64,000 bases of DNA, from the NCBI RefSeq assembly GCF_003315345.1, contig NZ_QNRO01000014.1, positions 1 through 64,000 on the forward strand. Reading direction: 5' to 3'. Under the pieces are notes generated by a model. That model made no database searches. It worked only from the letters and a program-made list of their open reading frames with translations, and had not been told where the DNA came from. The DNA is from Marinobacter pelagius (lineage in GTDB: Bacteria > Pseudomonadota > Gammaproteobacteria > Pseudomonadales > Oleiphilaceae). Positions 8,049 through 16,568 of this stretch are shown here, one piece after another. Position numbers and translations under genes: made by a program. Position 1 is the stretch's first letter. Each line of letters starts with the position of its first letter.

Positions 8049-8893
8049 TCGTCTCTCCCTGTCTGCACAGGATCCTCAAAGTAAAAGATGCTCACACCGG
8101 TGCGCATTGGCTCGCCGGTGTGGTTGCCGTGACCGTTGCCCGCAATACCCCGGTCGTGCGGCCCAAGCCACTTGTCCAGCTGCTCGAGCAGGGCCTGGGA
8201 CTGGGCGGCGGCATGGGCGCGCCACCGGTCCATAATCTCCGGAGGAATGTTGTCGTAGGTCAGTGTCCGCTGGAACAGGGGTTGCTGGCCCGATTCGCTA
8301 CTTACAAGGTTATAGTCGATCGTGGCGATAAGGTCAGATACGTCCTCACCGAAAATCTGGAGCATTTCCTCGCTGTCCCCGGCCGGCACATAGGCCCGTT
8401 GCTTGAGTCGGATCAGCCCCGAGTCGCTGTCCACGGATGCCACACCCACCCGGACCAGCTCGTCCAGAACGGCGCGGGGCGGGACATCGCCGCTGTATTG
8501 CTTGACCAGTTCACTGAAGCTCAGTGACCCCTCGAAAGGCAGCAGGGCCGGTTCACCATCGCGGGCCTGGAAGGCCTGATCATGCACCCAGCCGGACACC
8601 ACCCGGGAAGCCCGGTTGGCATGGGTAGTGGTCTCGCGGACCGGGTTCTCGCCGGCAAGGATCTCGCGCTGGCGTTTGACTTCCTTGCGGGTCAGGCCGG
8701 TCATCACTGCTGCCCGTGAATCGGTGGGTTTGCGGCCGCCGGAAAAGTCTTCCAGCGCGGCTTCCACATAGGCTCGCTTGACCAGCTCCGCGAACTCCCC
8801 GAACGGGATGCCATTGCGTAACAACAATCTGGCAAGAGGGCGCAGAATACGGAACAGTGCCTGGTGCAACGGATTGGTCGGGGTCTTTTTCAT
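8045..8893 (-). CDS. DUF6502 family protein, putative DNA-binding regulator
   Basis: A 282-aa soluble protein of the DUF6502 type (MKKTPTNPLHQALFRILRPLARLLLRNGIPFGEF). The N-terminal ~90 residues are basic and helical, and a helix-turn-helix-like stretch (DSRAAVMTGLTRKEVKRQRE) suggests DNA binding. The rest has no motif I recognise. The gene lies between two DUF5666 lipoprotein genes, and a palindrome also present twice upstream of the first lipoprotein sits 3 bp before this start codon. No Shine-Dalgarno sequence precedes the ATG. A regulatory role is inference. Confidence 0.75.
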   Translation of the reverse strand: MKKTPTNPLHQALFRILRPLARLLLRNGIPFGEFAELVKRAYVEAALEDFSGGRKPTDSRAAVMTGLTRKEVKRQREILAGENPVRETTTHANRASRVVSGWVHDQAFQARDGEPALLPFEGSLSFSELVKQYSGDVPPRAVLDELVRVGVASVDSDSGLIRLKQRAYVPAGDSEEMLQIFGEDVSDLIATIDYNLVSSESGQQPLFQRTLTYDNIPPEIMDRWRAHAAAQSQALLEQLDKWLGPHDRGIAGNGHGNHTGEPMRTGVSIFYFEDPVQTGRDE

Positions 8894-8896
8894 GTT

Positions 8897-8912
8897 TGGG
8901 ATTGTATTCCCA
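8897..8912 (-). promoter_or_regulatory. Operator-like palindrome immediately upstream of the DUF6502 start
   Basis: TGGGATTGTATTCCCA on the plus strand, the third copy of the dyad found twice at 10494-10537. On the minus strand it contains TACAAT (8906-8901), which ends 7 nt before the ATG at 8893. The site would therefore cover a -10 box and the transcript would be nearly or fully leaderless. The -35 region is poor. Confidence 0.6.
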
Positions 8913-8968
8913 TAGTCACGCCGAACACCAGCAAGGGCGCCCCGAAGAACGCCCTGCTGGGCCAGACA

Positions 8969-10438
8969 TCAATCGTCGTCGCTGTCGTCGTCATCGGAAT
9001 TCGAGTCTTCAACCTCGATTTCCTCGATCACGTATTCGCCGCCGGTAGTCTTGGAGTAATCGACTTCTACATGATCACCCACCGAGATTCCGGAAGTGGT
9101 GCCCAGAAGCTCAAGACCGAGAACCGTGATGCGATCGCTGGCGACAGCTGTCACCCTGCCCTCCAGCTCGAACCCGTCATCATCGTCGTCTTCACGCTCG
9201 ATCTTGAGTGCGCTCAGCCCGCCGCCCTGATCCGGGGTCTGGATACCCTCGATCTCCAGGTAATCGCCAACGTTCAGGGTCTCGAGATCCTGGGTACGGC
9301 GCACGATATTGTCATCATCGTCGGCCAGGTCATCATCACCAATCAGCGTGCTGGCAGTGATGAACACCTGAACTCCACTGACAACCAGGCTTTCGCCGTC
9401 ACCACCGAGGGATTCGATGACACCGTCCAGCTCCGCTTCGCCCTCGCGGGGTTCAATTTCTTCGGCCACGATCACGCCGCCGCGGTACTCGCCTTCAACC
9501 TTGACCAACAGTCCGTCGGCCAGATCGGATTCACGGAGGCCGTCGTCGAATTCGGTATCGTTGTCGACCTGGATGGTGAAACCATTGAGCTGGAACTGGC
9601 GGCTGCCAGAGTCATAGCTGCCTGCGATTGCGCCGGAGATTTCCACGTCATCGTCGTCATCGAACAGGTCATCTTCATCGTCAATTTCCCGGGCGATCAG
9701 CGTGCCGTTATCGATGTAGCCTTCGACTTCTACTGCCAGGCCATTTGCCAGCTCGGATTCGTCGAGATCATCGTCAAATACCGCACTGTTGTAATCCACT
9801 GGGTAGCCGTTGATGGTGAAGGTCTGGGCCACATCATCGAGATCGGCGACCACACCTTCGATTTCCACGTCGTTGTCGTCATCGAAATCGGTTCCGATGG
9901 CGCGGGCACCCACAAAGCTTGCGCGGAAGCTGCCATCGTCCAGGCGCCAGCCGCTTACCCGTACGCGCCAGTTTGCAGCTGCGTCTCGCAGCTGGACCGG
10001 AGTCGCCCCCTTGAAGACGGTCTGGTCGTCTATGCGGACAGTCTGGCCGGCGATGACCAGTTCACCGATCGTCTCGATTTCGTCCCAGCTCGCGGAGGTC
10101 AGCGGGCCTCGCAGGGTGTCGTCGTAATCAATACGGCGGGCCTCGCCTTCGCCGGAGTCATCCCAGTTGCCATCGACCTTCAGGATCATGCCCTTTTCCA
10201 GCTGGGTCTCCCGCTCGATGCCGTCGTCACTGGAAACACTACCATCGGTCCGGAACCGGGTGCCATTGACGTAGACGCTGCCAAAGCCGGTGACCGGGCC
10301 AACGCTGGTGCCGTCAGAGGTGGTGCTGACTGTGTCTGTGGAGGTACTGCTGGAGCCGCCACCGCAGGCGACAAGGGAACCGGCCAGGGCGCCGGTGAGG
10401 ACTAGCTTTACTGCGAGAGTCAGGGGATTGCGTTTCAT
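8969..10438 (-). CDS. DUF5666-repeat acidic lipoprotein B
   Basis: A 489-aa lipoprotein precursor with signal MKRNPLTLAVKLVLTGALAGSLVAC (lipobox LVAC, Cys25), a Ser/Thr linker, then about five or six DUF5666-like beta repeats beginning TSVGPVTGFGSVYVNG. It is extremely rich in Asp, with DDDD runs and a DDDDSDDD tail, so it may bind cations. The ATG at 10438 has GGAGAAG upstream. It is the first gene of the unit B-DUF6502-A (75-bp gap to the next gene) and a paralogue of lipoprotein A. Function unknown. Confidence 0.85.
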   Translation of the reverse strand: MKRNPLTLAVKLVLTGALAGSLVACGGGSSSTSTDTVSTTSDGTSVGPVTGFGSVYVNGTRFRTDGSVSSDDGIERETQLEKGMILKVDGNWDDSGEGEARRIDYDDTLRGPLTSASWDEIETIGELVIAGQTVRIDDQTVFKGATPVQLRDAAANWRVRVSGWRLDDGSFRASFVGARAIGTDFDDDNDVEIEGVVADLDDVAQTFTINGYPVDYNSAVFDDDLDESELANGLAVEVEGYIDNGTLIAREIDDEDDLFDDDDDVEISGAIAGSYDSGSRQFQLNGFTIQVDNDTEFDDGLRESDLADGLLVKVEGEYRGGVIVAEEIEPREGEAELDGVIESLGGDGESLVVSGVQVFITASTLIGDDDLADDDDNIVRRTQDLETLNVGDYLEIEGIQTPDQGGGLSALKIEREDDDDDGFELEGRVTAVASDRITVLGLELLGTTSGISVGDHVEVDYSKTTGGEYVIEEIEVEDSNSDDDDSDDD

Positions 10439-10493
10439 TGATCTTCTCCAGGCTGTTTCTTTCGTTTTTAGCCGGTGGGGTGCCTTCCGGCTT

Positions 10494-10553
10494 TGGGATT
10501 TATTTCCCACTTTCATTGTTTGGGAATTTATTCCCAATTTATTAGGTTGTCCA
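10494..10553 (-). promoter_or_regulatory. Promoter with two tandem operator-like palindromes
   Basis: TGGGATTTATTTCCCA (10494-10509) and TTGGGAATTTATTCCCAA (10520-10537), centres 27 bp apart. On the minus strand TGGACA (10553-10548), a 17-bp spacer and TAAATT (10530-10525) form a plausible sigma-70 promoter whose -10 box lies inside the upstream palindrome. The second palindrome would lie at about +10 to +25. This is a typical repressor arrangement. Confidence 0.6.
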
Positions 10554-10597
10554 GATTTTGATCATTAAATTTTTGTGACGGTGGGGGGGGTGAAGGA

Positions 10598-10688
10598 GGG
10601 GTCAGATGAAGGCTTTCATCTGACCCCGGAGTATGACTCGGCAGTGGGCGCCAAGGTCGGGGTCTGAAGAACGCCTTCTTCTGACCCC
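10598..10688. repeat. 30-bp palindromes, pair (AT type + AA type)
   Basis: Copies at 10598-10627 (GGGGTCAGATGAAGGC then mirror) and 10659-10688 (GGGGTCTGAAGAACGC then mirror). The spacer is 31 bp, the same order and spacing as the pair at 2469-2559, so the two may be copies of one 91-bp unit. Confidence 0.92.
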
Positions 10689-10764
10689 TTTCTCACCACC
10701 AAAACTGTGAACCATTCCGCCCAGCAGGCGTACCCACTTCAAGTCCAACCAACCGGGAGCAACC

Positions 10765-10941
10765 ATGCTGGGATTTCTGAAAGGTGATCCGAAGAAGAAG
10801 CTGAAGAAAGCATACGAGGACAAACTCGCCAAAGCGCTCCATGCGCAGCGAAATGGGGATTTGCGCACGCATGGGACGTTGATGGAGGAGGCGGAGAAGA
10901 TTTATGGGGAGTTGCAGGCTTTGGAGAAAGACGGGAAATAG
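10765..10941 (+). CDS. Small DUF6435 (Lacal_2735-type) protein
   Basis: A 58-aa protein, MLGFLKGDPKKKLKKAY..., highly charged and helical, ending in ALEKDGK. It matches the small DUF6435/Lacal_2735 family, whose members share the opening MxxFLKxDPxKKLxKxYxxKL. The start has GGGAG seven bases upstream. The gene is isolated and flanked on both sides by 30-bp palindrome clusters. Its role is unknown; it is cytoplasmic and has no membrane segment. Confidence 0.8.
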   Translation: MLGFLKGDPKKKLKKAYEDKLAKALHAQRNGDLRTHGTLMEEAEKIYGELQALEKDGK

Positions 10942-10953
10942 TGGTGTGAAGGT

Positions 10954-11113
10954 GGGGTCAGAAGAAAGCGTTCTTCTGACCCCGGAGTTGGGTTTGACTG
11001 TGGAGTTTGAGGTTAAGATGGGGTAAGAAGAAGGTTTTCTTCAGACCCCTGAGTTTCCAGCCCCCGGGAGTTGGCGCTGACTTGGGGTCTGATGAAAGCC
11101 TTCATCTGACCCC
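10954..11113. repeat. 30-bp palindromes, three copies
   Basis: Copies at 10954-10983 (AA type, GGGGTCAGAAGAAAGC then mirror), 11020-11049 (AA type, degenerate left end GGGGTAAGAAG) and 11084-11113 (AT type). Spacers are 36 and 34 bp. They fill the gap between the small DUF6435 gene and the cbpM stop codon. Confidence 0.92.
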
Positions 11114-11134
11114 GTCTTCAGTCTTCACCCGGCC

Positions 11135-11479
11135 CTACTCCCCCAGCAAATGCCGCAACTGCCGGTTAAGCCGGTCCACTTCCCGCCGCATCTCCTGCAC
11201 TTCGTCCAGCAGGTCCAGCGACATAGCCAGGCCCGGCAGGTTGATCTTGAGATCCCGCTGCAGCCGCATGGCCTTGCGTAGGCGACTTAAAGCCGCCACG
11301 TCGAACTGCCACTGCCCGGCCTCGGGGACATCCTCCACGGGGGCAATAACGCCGTGGTTCACCAGTTTGATGACGAACTCGGCATGGCAGTCTCCACGCT
11401 CGCAAATCTCACGCAGTGTGAAGGTGCCGCCCTCGGAGTCCACCACTTCCACAGTCAGAATCTGGTCTTGCCTGGTCAT
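11135..11479 (-). CDS. cbpM: Chaperone modulator CbpM
   Basis: A 114-aa MerR-like helical protein (TFTLREICERGDCHAEFVIKLVNHGVIAP...) ending in a leucine/arginine heptad coiled coil (LLDEVQEMRREVDRLNRQL). CbpM binds the J-domain of CbpA and inhibits its co-chaperone activity. It follows cbpA by 13 bp on the same strand, the standard cbpAM operon. Confidence 0.92.
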   Translation of the reverse strand: MTRQDQILTVEVVDSEGGTFTLREICERGDCHAEFVIKLVNHGVIAPVEDVPEAGQWQFDVAALSRLRKAMRLQRDLKINLPGLAMSLDLLDEVQEMRREVDRLNRQLRHLLGE

Positions 11480-11492
11480 TTCCTACCCCCGC

Positions 11493-12464
11493 TCAGACAT
11501 GGAGCTTGCTGCGTGGATTGAAGTTCTTCTCGGCTTCGGCCAGCTGCTCGTAAAGCTTTTCGGCTTCCGGCGTATGCTTTTCGGGCATGGCCACCTGCAG
11601 GATCACGATCTGATCACCCGGATGCTTGCCGGGGAAGCCCTTGCCCTTGAGCCGGAGCTTGCGGCCGCTGGTGGAGCCTTTGGGCACTTTCACATTCACC
11701 TTGGAGCCGACGGTTGGAACGGTCACCGTTGCCCCCAGTGCCGCCTCCCAGGGTGCCACTGGCACGGTGATCAGTACGTCTCGCCCTTCCACGGTGAAAT
11801 GCGGATGTGGCGCGAACTCGATCTCGATGAACAGATCACCCGGCTCGCCCCCACCGATGCCCGGAGAACCCTGCCCCTTCAGACGGATATGCTGACCTTC
11901 GCGCATGCCGGCAGGGATCTTCACCTTCAGGGTCTTTTGCCGGGCAGTCACGCGGCCCTGCTCGTCGGCCTCATGCACCGTGAACGACACCTGCTTTTCG
12001 CAGCCGTTAAACGCTTCTTCCAGGAACAGCGCGAGACGGGCATGAACGTCTTCACCACGCATGCGCATGTTCTGACGGAAACCGCCACCGCTGAAACCAC
12101 CGGAGAAGCCACCACGGCGACCGCCGCCGAATATTTCCTCGAAGAAGTCACTGAACTGGCTGGCGTCGGCATCGGTGAAGCCACCACCGCCGAAGCCGGA
12201 GGCACTCTGCCAGCCGGGTGGTGGTTCGAACGAGCCATCGCCCCGGGCACCGTATTTACGCAACTGGTCGTATTCCGCCCGCTTCTCCGGATCTTTCAGG
12301 ACTTCGTAGGCCTCGCCGACGTCCTTGAACTTTTCGTCGGCCTTTTCTTCCTTGCTGACGTCCGGATGATATTTCCGCGCCAGCTTGCGGTAGGCCTTCT
12401 TGATTTCCTCGGGGGTGGCAGACTCGCTCACACCGAGTACGGCGTAATAGTCTTTGAATTCCAT
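11493..12464 (-). CDS. cbpA: Curved-DNA-binding protein CbpA, DnaJ-class co-chaperone
   Basis: A 323-aa protein: J-domain with HPD at residues 33-35, a Gly/Phe-rich linker (about 75-125), and two DnaJ C-terminal substrate-binding domains, without the zinc-finger cysteines of DnaJ. It stimulates DnaK ATPase and binds curved DNA. The ATG at 12464 ([12 protein letters not shown]) has GAGG upstream and is the family start, so an upstream GTG is rejected. It is co-transcribed with its inhibitor gene cbpM. Confidence 0.94.
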   Translation of the reverse strand: MEFKDYYAVLGVSESATPEEIKKAYRKLARKYHPDVSKEEKADEKFKDVGEAYEVLKDPEKRAEYDQLRKYGARGDGSFEPPPGWQSASGFGGGGFTDADASQFSDFFEEIFGGGRRGGFSGGFSGGGFRQNMRMRGEDVHARLALFLEEAFNGCEKQVSFTVHEADEQGRVTARQKTLKVKIPAGMREGQHIRLKGQGSPGIGGGEPGDLFIEIEFAPHPHFTVEGRDVLITVPVAPWEAALGATVTVPTVGSKVNVKVPKGSTSGRKLRLKGKGFPGKHPGDQIVILQVAMPEKHTPEAEKLYEQLAEAEKNFNPRSKLHV

Positions 12465-12629
12465 TACGGTCCTCACCACTGGTTAATCGTTCTGAGCTTT
12501 TTGCTCGTTTGCTAACCACTATATTTGATGAGGTTCGGGAAATTACAAGGGCCGACTGGAACTTACTTGAGGTGGGTCAGGGTTTGGGGTTTTGGATTCG
12601 CAGCCTGCAAGTCATGGTGGAAGCGCCGA

Positions 12630-12726
12630 GGTGGAGAGACCATTCAGAAAACGCCCGTGAATACGTCCCTGTAGGGCTTCGTCGCGCCATCCCTGGCGCT
12701 CCAGATTTCTGAATGGTCTCTCCACC
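12630..12726 (-). repeat. Hairpin element 2: 21-bp arms, CANGGANG pair on minus strand
   Basis: Perfect arms 12630-12650 and 12706-12726 (GGTGGAGAGACCATTCAGAAA). Minus-strand CAGGGATG (12695-12688) and CAGGGACG (12671-12664) lie 24 nt apart. The minus-strand context CTACAGGGACGT is close to the CsrA SELEX consensus. It lies beyond element 3, downstream of fba. 12465-12629 holds the cbpA upstream region with no feature I can name. Confidence 0.92.
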
Positions 12727-12768
12727 CCGGCTAATTCAGGCCTTTTCGATATATCGGGGAGTCAAAAA

Positions 12769-12876
12769 ATTGGGGCGGAGGCCCTGTTCAAAACTGTCTG
12801 TGGCCAAGGATGGCCACAGCCAAGCCCTACAGGGATGTACTTGCGGGCGTGTTTTGAACAGGGCCTCCGCCCCAAT
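12769..12876 (+). repeat. Hairpin element 3: 26-bp arms, CANGGANG pair on plus strand
   Basis: Perfect arms 12769-12794 and 12851-12876 (ATTGGGGCGGAGGCCCTG...). Plus-strand CAAGGATG (12805-12812, inside GGCCAAGGATGGCC) and CAGGGATG (12830-12837) are 25 nt apart. TACAGGGATGT at 12828-12838 agrees with the last 11 positions of the CsrA SELEX consensus RUACARGGAUGU. The right arm ends 45 bp from the fba stop codon, but the motif strand is opposite to fba. Confidence 0.93.
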
Positions 12877-12921
12877 CTGCCCCCGCAACCGTCAAGCTAC
12901 GGGAACAACATACTCCAATAC

Positions 12922-13986
12922 TTACTTGATCTTCGGATCCAGTTCGCCAGCCGCATACCGCTCGAACATGCGCTCGAGGTTGATCGGCTTGATCTTGCTG
13001 GCGTTGCCGGCACAACCGAAGGCTTCATAGCGTGCGATGCACACTTCGGTCATGGCCTTCATGGTTTCCTTGAGGAATTTGCGCGGGTCGAACTCGGCCG
13101 GGTTTTCGGCCAGGAAGCGACGGACCGCGCCGGTGCTGGCCAGGCGCAGGTCGGTGTCGATGTTGACCTTGCGCACGCCGTGCTTGATGCCTTCCACGAT
13201 TTCCTCGACCGGCACACCGTAGGTTTCCGGGATTTCACCGCCGTACTCGTTGATGATCTTCAGCCACTCCTGAGGGACGGAGCTGGAGCCGTGCATGACC
13301 AGGTGGGTATCCGGGATCCGGGCGTGGATTTCCTTGATGCGGTCGATGGCCAGGATGTCACCGGTGGGCGGACGGGTGAACTTGTAGGCGCCGTGGCTGG
13401 TTCCGATGGCGATGGCCAGGGCATCTACCTGGGTTTTCTTGACGAAGTCCGCGGCTTCTTCCGGGTCGGTCAGCATCTGGCTGTGGTCCAGGGTGCCTTC
13501 GGCGCCGATGCCGTCTTCTTCGCCGGCCTGGCCGGTTTCGAGGGAGCCCAGGCAGCCCAGTTCGCCTTCTACGGAGACGCCACAGGCATGGGCCATTTCG
13601 ACGGTGCGGCGGGTGACGTCGACGTTGTATTCGTAGTCGGTCGGGGTCTTGCCGTCTTCACCCAGAGAGCCGTCCATCATGACGGAGCTGAAGCCCAGCT
13701 GGATGGAGCGCTGGCACACGGCGGGGCTGGTGCCGTGGTCCTGGTGCATGACTACCGGGATGTGCGGGAATTCCTCGATCGCGGCCAGGATGAGGTGGCG
13801 CAGGAAGGGGGCGCCGGCGTATTTGCGGGCACCGGCGGAGGCCTGGACGATGACCGGGGAGTCGGTCTTGTCAGCGGCTTCCATGATGGCGCGCATCTGT
13901 TCGAGGTTGTTTACGTTAAAGGCTGGCACACCGTAACCATGCTCGGCGGCGTGGTCCAGAAGTTGCCGCATCGATATCAGGGCCAT
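12922..13986 (-). CDS. fba: Fructose-bisphosphate aldolase, class II
   Basis: Zinc-dependent aldolase joining dihydroxyacetone phosphate and glyceraldehyde 3-phosphate. The 354-aa protein has the class II signature [10 protein letters not shown] (zinc ligand His) and [10 protein letters not shown] near the start, plus the second signature [10 protein letters not shown]. Length matches the long class II (Calvin-cycle type) aldolases. It is the last gene of tkt-epd-pgk-fba; the 225-bp gap to pgk contains a hairpin element. Confidence 0.96.
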   Translation of the reverse strand: MALISMRQLLDHAAEHGYGVPAFNVNNLEQMRAIMEAADKTDSPVIVQASAGARKYAGAPFLRHLILAAIEEFPHIPVVMHQDHGTSPAVCQRSIQLGFSSVMMDGSLGEDGKTPTDYEYNVDVTRRTVEMAHACGVSVEGELGCLGSLETGQAGEEDGIGAEGTLDHSQMLTDPEEAADFVKKTQVDALAIAIGTSHGAYKFTRPPTGDILAIDRIKEIHARIPDTHLVMHGSSSVPQEWLKIINEYGGEIPETYGVPVEEIVEGIKHGVRKVNIDTDLRLASTGAVRRFLAENPAEFDPRKFLKETMKAMTEVCIARYEAFGCAGNASKIKPINLERMFERYAAGELDPKIK

Positions 13987-14053
13987 GGGTTGTCTCCTTC
14001 GTTGGATTTTGGGTAGTTGAATTCTGTTCGTTTGTTGCTTTGGAGTCTGCTGC

Positions 14054-14161
14054 GGATGGAGGGGGAACAGCTTCGCGGAACCGCTACAAGCACGTCCCTG
14101 TGCGCTTCTCTCAGGCCATCCCTGGCCTTCGAGATTCCGCGAAGCTGCTCCCCCTCCATCC
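14054..14161 (-). repeat. Hairpin element 4: 27-bp arms, CANGGANG pair on minus strand
   Basis: Arms 14054-14080 and 14135-14161 (GGATGGAGGGGGA...GCGGAA) match at 26 of 27 positions. The one mismatch is A opposite C on the plus strand but a G-U wobble in minus-strand RNA, the strand of the motifs. CAGGGATG (14124-14117) and CAGGGACG (14100-14093) are 24 nt apart. It lies 50 bp after the pgk stop codon, in sense orientation. Confidence 0.92.
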
Positions 14162-14211
14162 TTGCGATTCTGGCTTTGTTGCTGGTCTCGCTCAGAATCT
14201 CTGTTCTTGGC

Positions 14212-15372
14212 TTACACGCCGCGTTCTTCCAGTACGGCTACTGCCGGCAGTGTCTTGCCTTCGACAAATTCGAGGAACGCGCCGCCGCCGGTGGAGATGT
14301 AGGAGATTTTGTCAGCAACGCCGTACTTGTCAACGGCGGCGACGGTGTCGCCACCGCCGGCGAGGGAGAAGGCGTCGCTTTGAGCGATGGCTTCGGCCAG
14401 GGCTTTGGTGCCGTTGCCGAACTGGTCGAATTCGAAGACGCCGACCGGGCCGTTCCAGAGGATGGTTTTGGCGTTCTTGAGCAGTTCGGCGAATTTACCG
14501 GCAGTTTCAGGGCCAACGTCGAGGATCATGTCTCCCTCGGCAACGTCGGAGATGTTCTTGGTGGTGGCGGTGGCGGTTTCGGCGAATTCGCTGGCAACCA
14601 CTACATCTACCGGCAGCGGGATTTCAACGCGGCTGGCGATGTCTTTGGCGGTGTCGATCAGGTCGTGTTCGCACAGGGATTTGCCCACCGGGTGGCCAGC
14701 GGCTGCCAGGAAGGTGTTGGCGATGCCGCCGCCGACGATGATCTGGTCGCAGACTTTTTCCAGGGCGTTGAGGACGTCGAGTTTGGTAGAGACCTTGGAG
14801 CCGCCAACGATGGCGACGACCGGTTTGGCCGGGTTGTCGAGGGCCTTGCCGAGGGCTTCGAGTTCGGCAGCCAGTAGCGGGCCGGCGCAGGCTTCGGGGG
14901 CGAAGCGGGCGACGCCGTGGGTGGAGGCCTGGGCGCGGTGGGCGGTGCCGAAGGCATCCATGACATAGACGTCGCACAGGGCAGCGTATTTCCTGGACAG
15001 TTCTTCGTCGTCTTTCTTTTCGCCCTTGTTGAAGCGGACGTTTTCGAACAGGACGACTTCGCCGTCCGCCACTTCAATGCCTTCCAGGTAATCCTTGATC
15101 AGGCGGACTTCCTGGCCGAGGACTTTGGTCAGGTGGTCCGCGACGGGCTTCATGGAGGAGGCTTCGTCGTAGACACCTTCTTCAGGACGGCCCAGGTGGG
15201 ACATCAGCATGACTTTGGCGCCGGCGTCTTTCGCTGCCTTGATGGTGGGCAGGGAGGCGCGGATGCGGGCGTCGCTGGTTACCTTGCCGTCTTTGACCGG
15301 CACGTTGAGGTCTTCGCGGATCAGGACCCGCTTGCCGGCGAGGTCCAGGTCGGTCATTTTTTTGATGGCCAT
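14212..15372 (-). CDS. pgk: Phosphoglycerate kinase
   Basis: Transfers phosphate between 1,3-bisphosphoglycerate and ADP. The 386-aa protein has the N-terminal signature [16 protein letters not shown] (about residues 13-28), MLMSHLGRP, and the C-terminal nucleotide-binding [13 protein letters not shown] and [14 protein letters not shown] motifs. Full length for the bacterial enzyme. It is third in tkt-epd-pgk-fba, preceded by two 30-bp palindromes and followed by a hairpin element. Confidence 0.97.
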   Translation of the reverse strand: MAIKKMTDLDLAGKRVLIREDLNVPVKDGKVTSDARIRASLPTIKAAKDAGAKVMLMSHLGRPEEGVYDEASSMKPVADHLTKVLGQEVRLIKDYLEGIEVADGEVVLFENVRFNKGEKKDDEELSRKYAALCDVYVMDAFGTAHRAQASTHGVARFAPEACAGPLLAAELEALGKALDNPAKPVVAIVGGSKVSTKLDVLNALEKVCDQIIVGGGIANTFLAAAGHPVGKSLCEHDLIDTAKDIASRVEIPLPVDVVVASEFAETATATTKNISDVAEGDMILDVGPETAGKFAELLKNAKTILWNGPVGVFEFDQFGNGTKALAEAIAQSDAFSLAGGGDTVAAVDKYGVADKISYISTGGGAFLEFVEGKTLPAVAVLEERGV

Positions 15373-15410
15373 GTGTTCGTCCTTAAATTTTGCGGTTGTT
15401 CAGTGAACCT

Positions 15411-15504
15411 GGGGTCAGATGAAAGCTTTCATCAGACCCCTGAGATATAGCTCAGAGCCTGGTCAGTGGCCCCCGGGGTCTGATGAACGCTTTCATCTGA
15501 CCCC
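15411..15504. repeat. 30-bp palindromes, pair (both AT type)
   Basis: Copies at 15411-15440 (GGGGTCAGATGAAAGC then mirror) and 15475-15504 (GGGGTCTGATGAACGC then mirror), spacer 34 bp. They occupy the gap between the epd stop codon and the pgk start, inside a presumed operon. Confidence 0.92.
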
Positions 15505-15527
15505 ATTTTCAGATTTGCTCCCCGGGA

Positions 15528-16568
15528 TCAGACTCCTTTTTCAGTCTTCCCCAGCCAACAACGGCTGACATCCAGCATCCGGTTGGCAAATCCCCATTCG
15601 TTATCGAACCAGCACAACACCTTCACCATGGTACCGCCAGTCACCCTTGTCTGGCCGCCGTCGACGATGCCGGAGTGGGCGTCGTGGTTGAAGTCGGAGC
15701 TGGCCAGCAGTTCGTCGGTGTAGCCGAGGATACCTTTTAAAGGGCCCTTTGCGGCGCTCTCTAACAGCTTGTTAACGGCCTCGACAGATGTCACTTCGCC
15801 AACGTTAACCACCATATCGATCGCCGAGACGTTCAGGGTGGGCACTCGCATGGCCACGGAGCTGAACCTGCCTTCCATGTGGGGCAGGAGGCGTTCGATG
15901 CCACGGGCCAGGCCGGTATCCACCGGCACGATGTTGTGCAGGGCGCTGCGGGTGCGGCGGAGGTCCTGGTGGTGATAGGCATCGATCACCGGCTGGTCGT
16001 TCATGGCGGCGTGGATGGTGGTGGTGCTGCCCTGCTCCACGCCAAGCGCATCATCCAGCACCTTGATCACCGGCACCAGGCAGTTGGTGGTGCAGGAGGC
16101 CGCGGCAACAATCTCGTCCTCGCCAGTCAGCTCGGCGTCGTTGACCCCGAACACCACGGTGCGATCGACATCCGACCCGGCGGGCTGGGAGAACAGCAGC
16201 CGCTGGGCGCCGGCATCGATATGCTTCTGGGCTGTGGCCCGGTCGGAAAAGGAGCCGGAGCATTCCAGTACCAGATCCACATCCAGCAGGCGCCAGGGCA
16301 GATCGGCCGGATCCGGATGCCGCAATACGCGGATGCGGTCGCCATTGACTACCAGGTCATCGCCCTCGACCGCTATGTCACCCCGGAACCGGCCGTGGGT
16401 GGAGTCGTAGCGGGTCAGGTGGGCGATGGTGTCGATGTCGGACAACTCGTTGATCGCGACCACCTGCAGGTGGTCGCGGTAGCCGTTTTCATAGAGCGCC
16501 CGCAACACGCACTGGCCGATCCGACCGTACCCGTTGATGGCAATACGAAAAGGCTTTGAGTTGCTCAT
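15528..16568 (-). CDS. epd: Erythrose-4-phosphate dehydrogenase (GAPDH family)
   Basis: A 346-aa GAPDH-fold protein: NAD motif INGYGRIGQCVLRALYE, catalytic Cys159 in AASCTTNC, and FDNEWGFANRMLDVSRC at the end. Several segments (VVAINELSD, HAAMNDQPVIDAYHHQDLRRTRSA) are closer to E. coli Epd than to GapA, as I recall them. Epd makes 4-phosphoerythronate for pyridoxal phosphate synthesis; a glycolytic GAPDH role cannot be excluded. Its ATG overlaps the tkt stop codon by one base (TGATG), indicating coupled translation. Confidence 0.85.
   Translation of the reverse strand: MSNSKPFRIAINGYGRIGQCVLRALYENGYRDHLQVVAINELSDIDTIAHLTRYDSTHGRFRGDIAVEGDDLVVNGDRIRVLRHPDPADLPWRLLDVDLVLECSGSFSDRATAQKHIDAGAQRLLFSQPAGSDVDRTVVFGVNDAELTGEDEIVAAASCTTNCLVPVIKVLDDALGVEQGSTTTIHAAMNDQPVIDAYHHQDLRRTRSALHNIVPVDTGLARGIERLLPHMEGRFSSVAMRVPTLNVSAIDMVVNVGEVTSVEAVNKLLESAAKGPLKGILGYTDELLASSDFNHDAHSGIVDGGQTRVTGGTMVKVLCWFDNEWGFANRMLDVSRCWLGKTEKGV

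Noticed and set aside
8864..10405. 513-codon open frame on the plus strand opposite lipoprotein B
   Set aside because: The minus-strand reading has a signal peptide with lipobox, ribosome site and DUF5666 repeats; the plus reading is a by-product of the Asp-rich repeats.
10441..11113. CRISPR-like array because of repeated 30-bp units with 31-36 bp spacing
   Set aside because: Only two or three units per site, perfect palindromes of two flavours, and no cas genes in the window.
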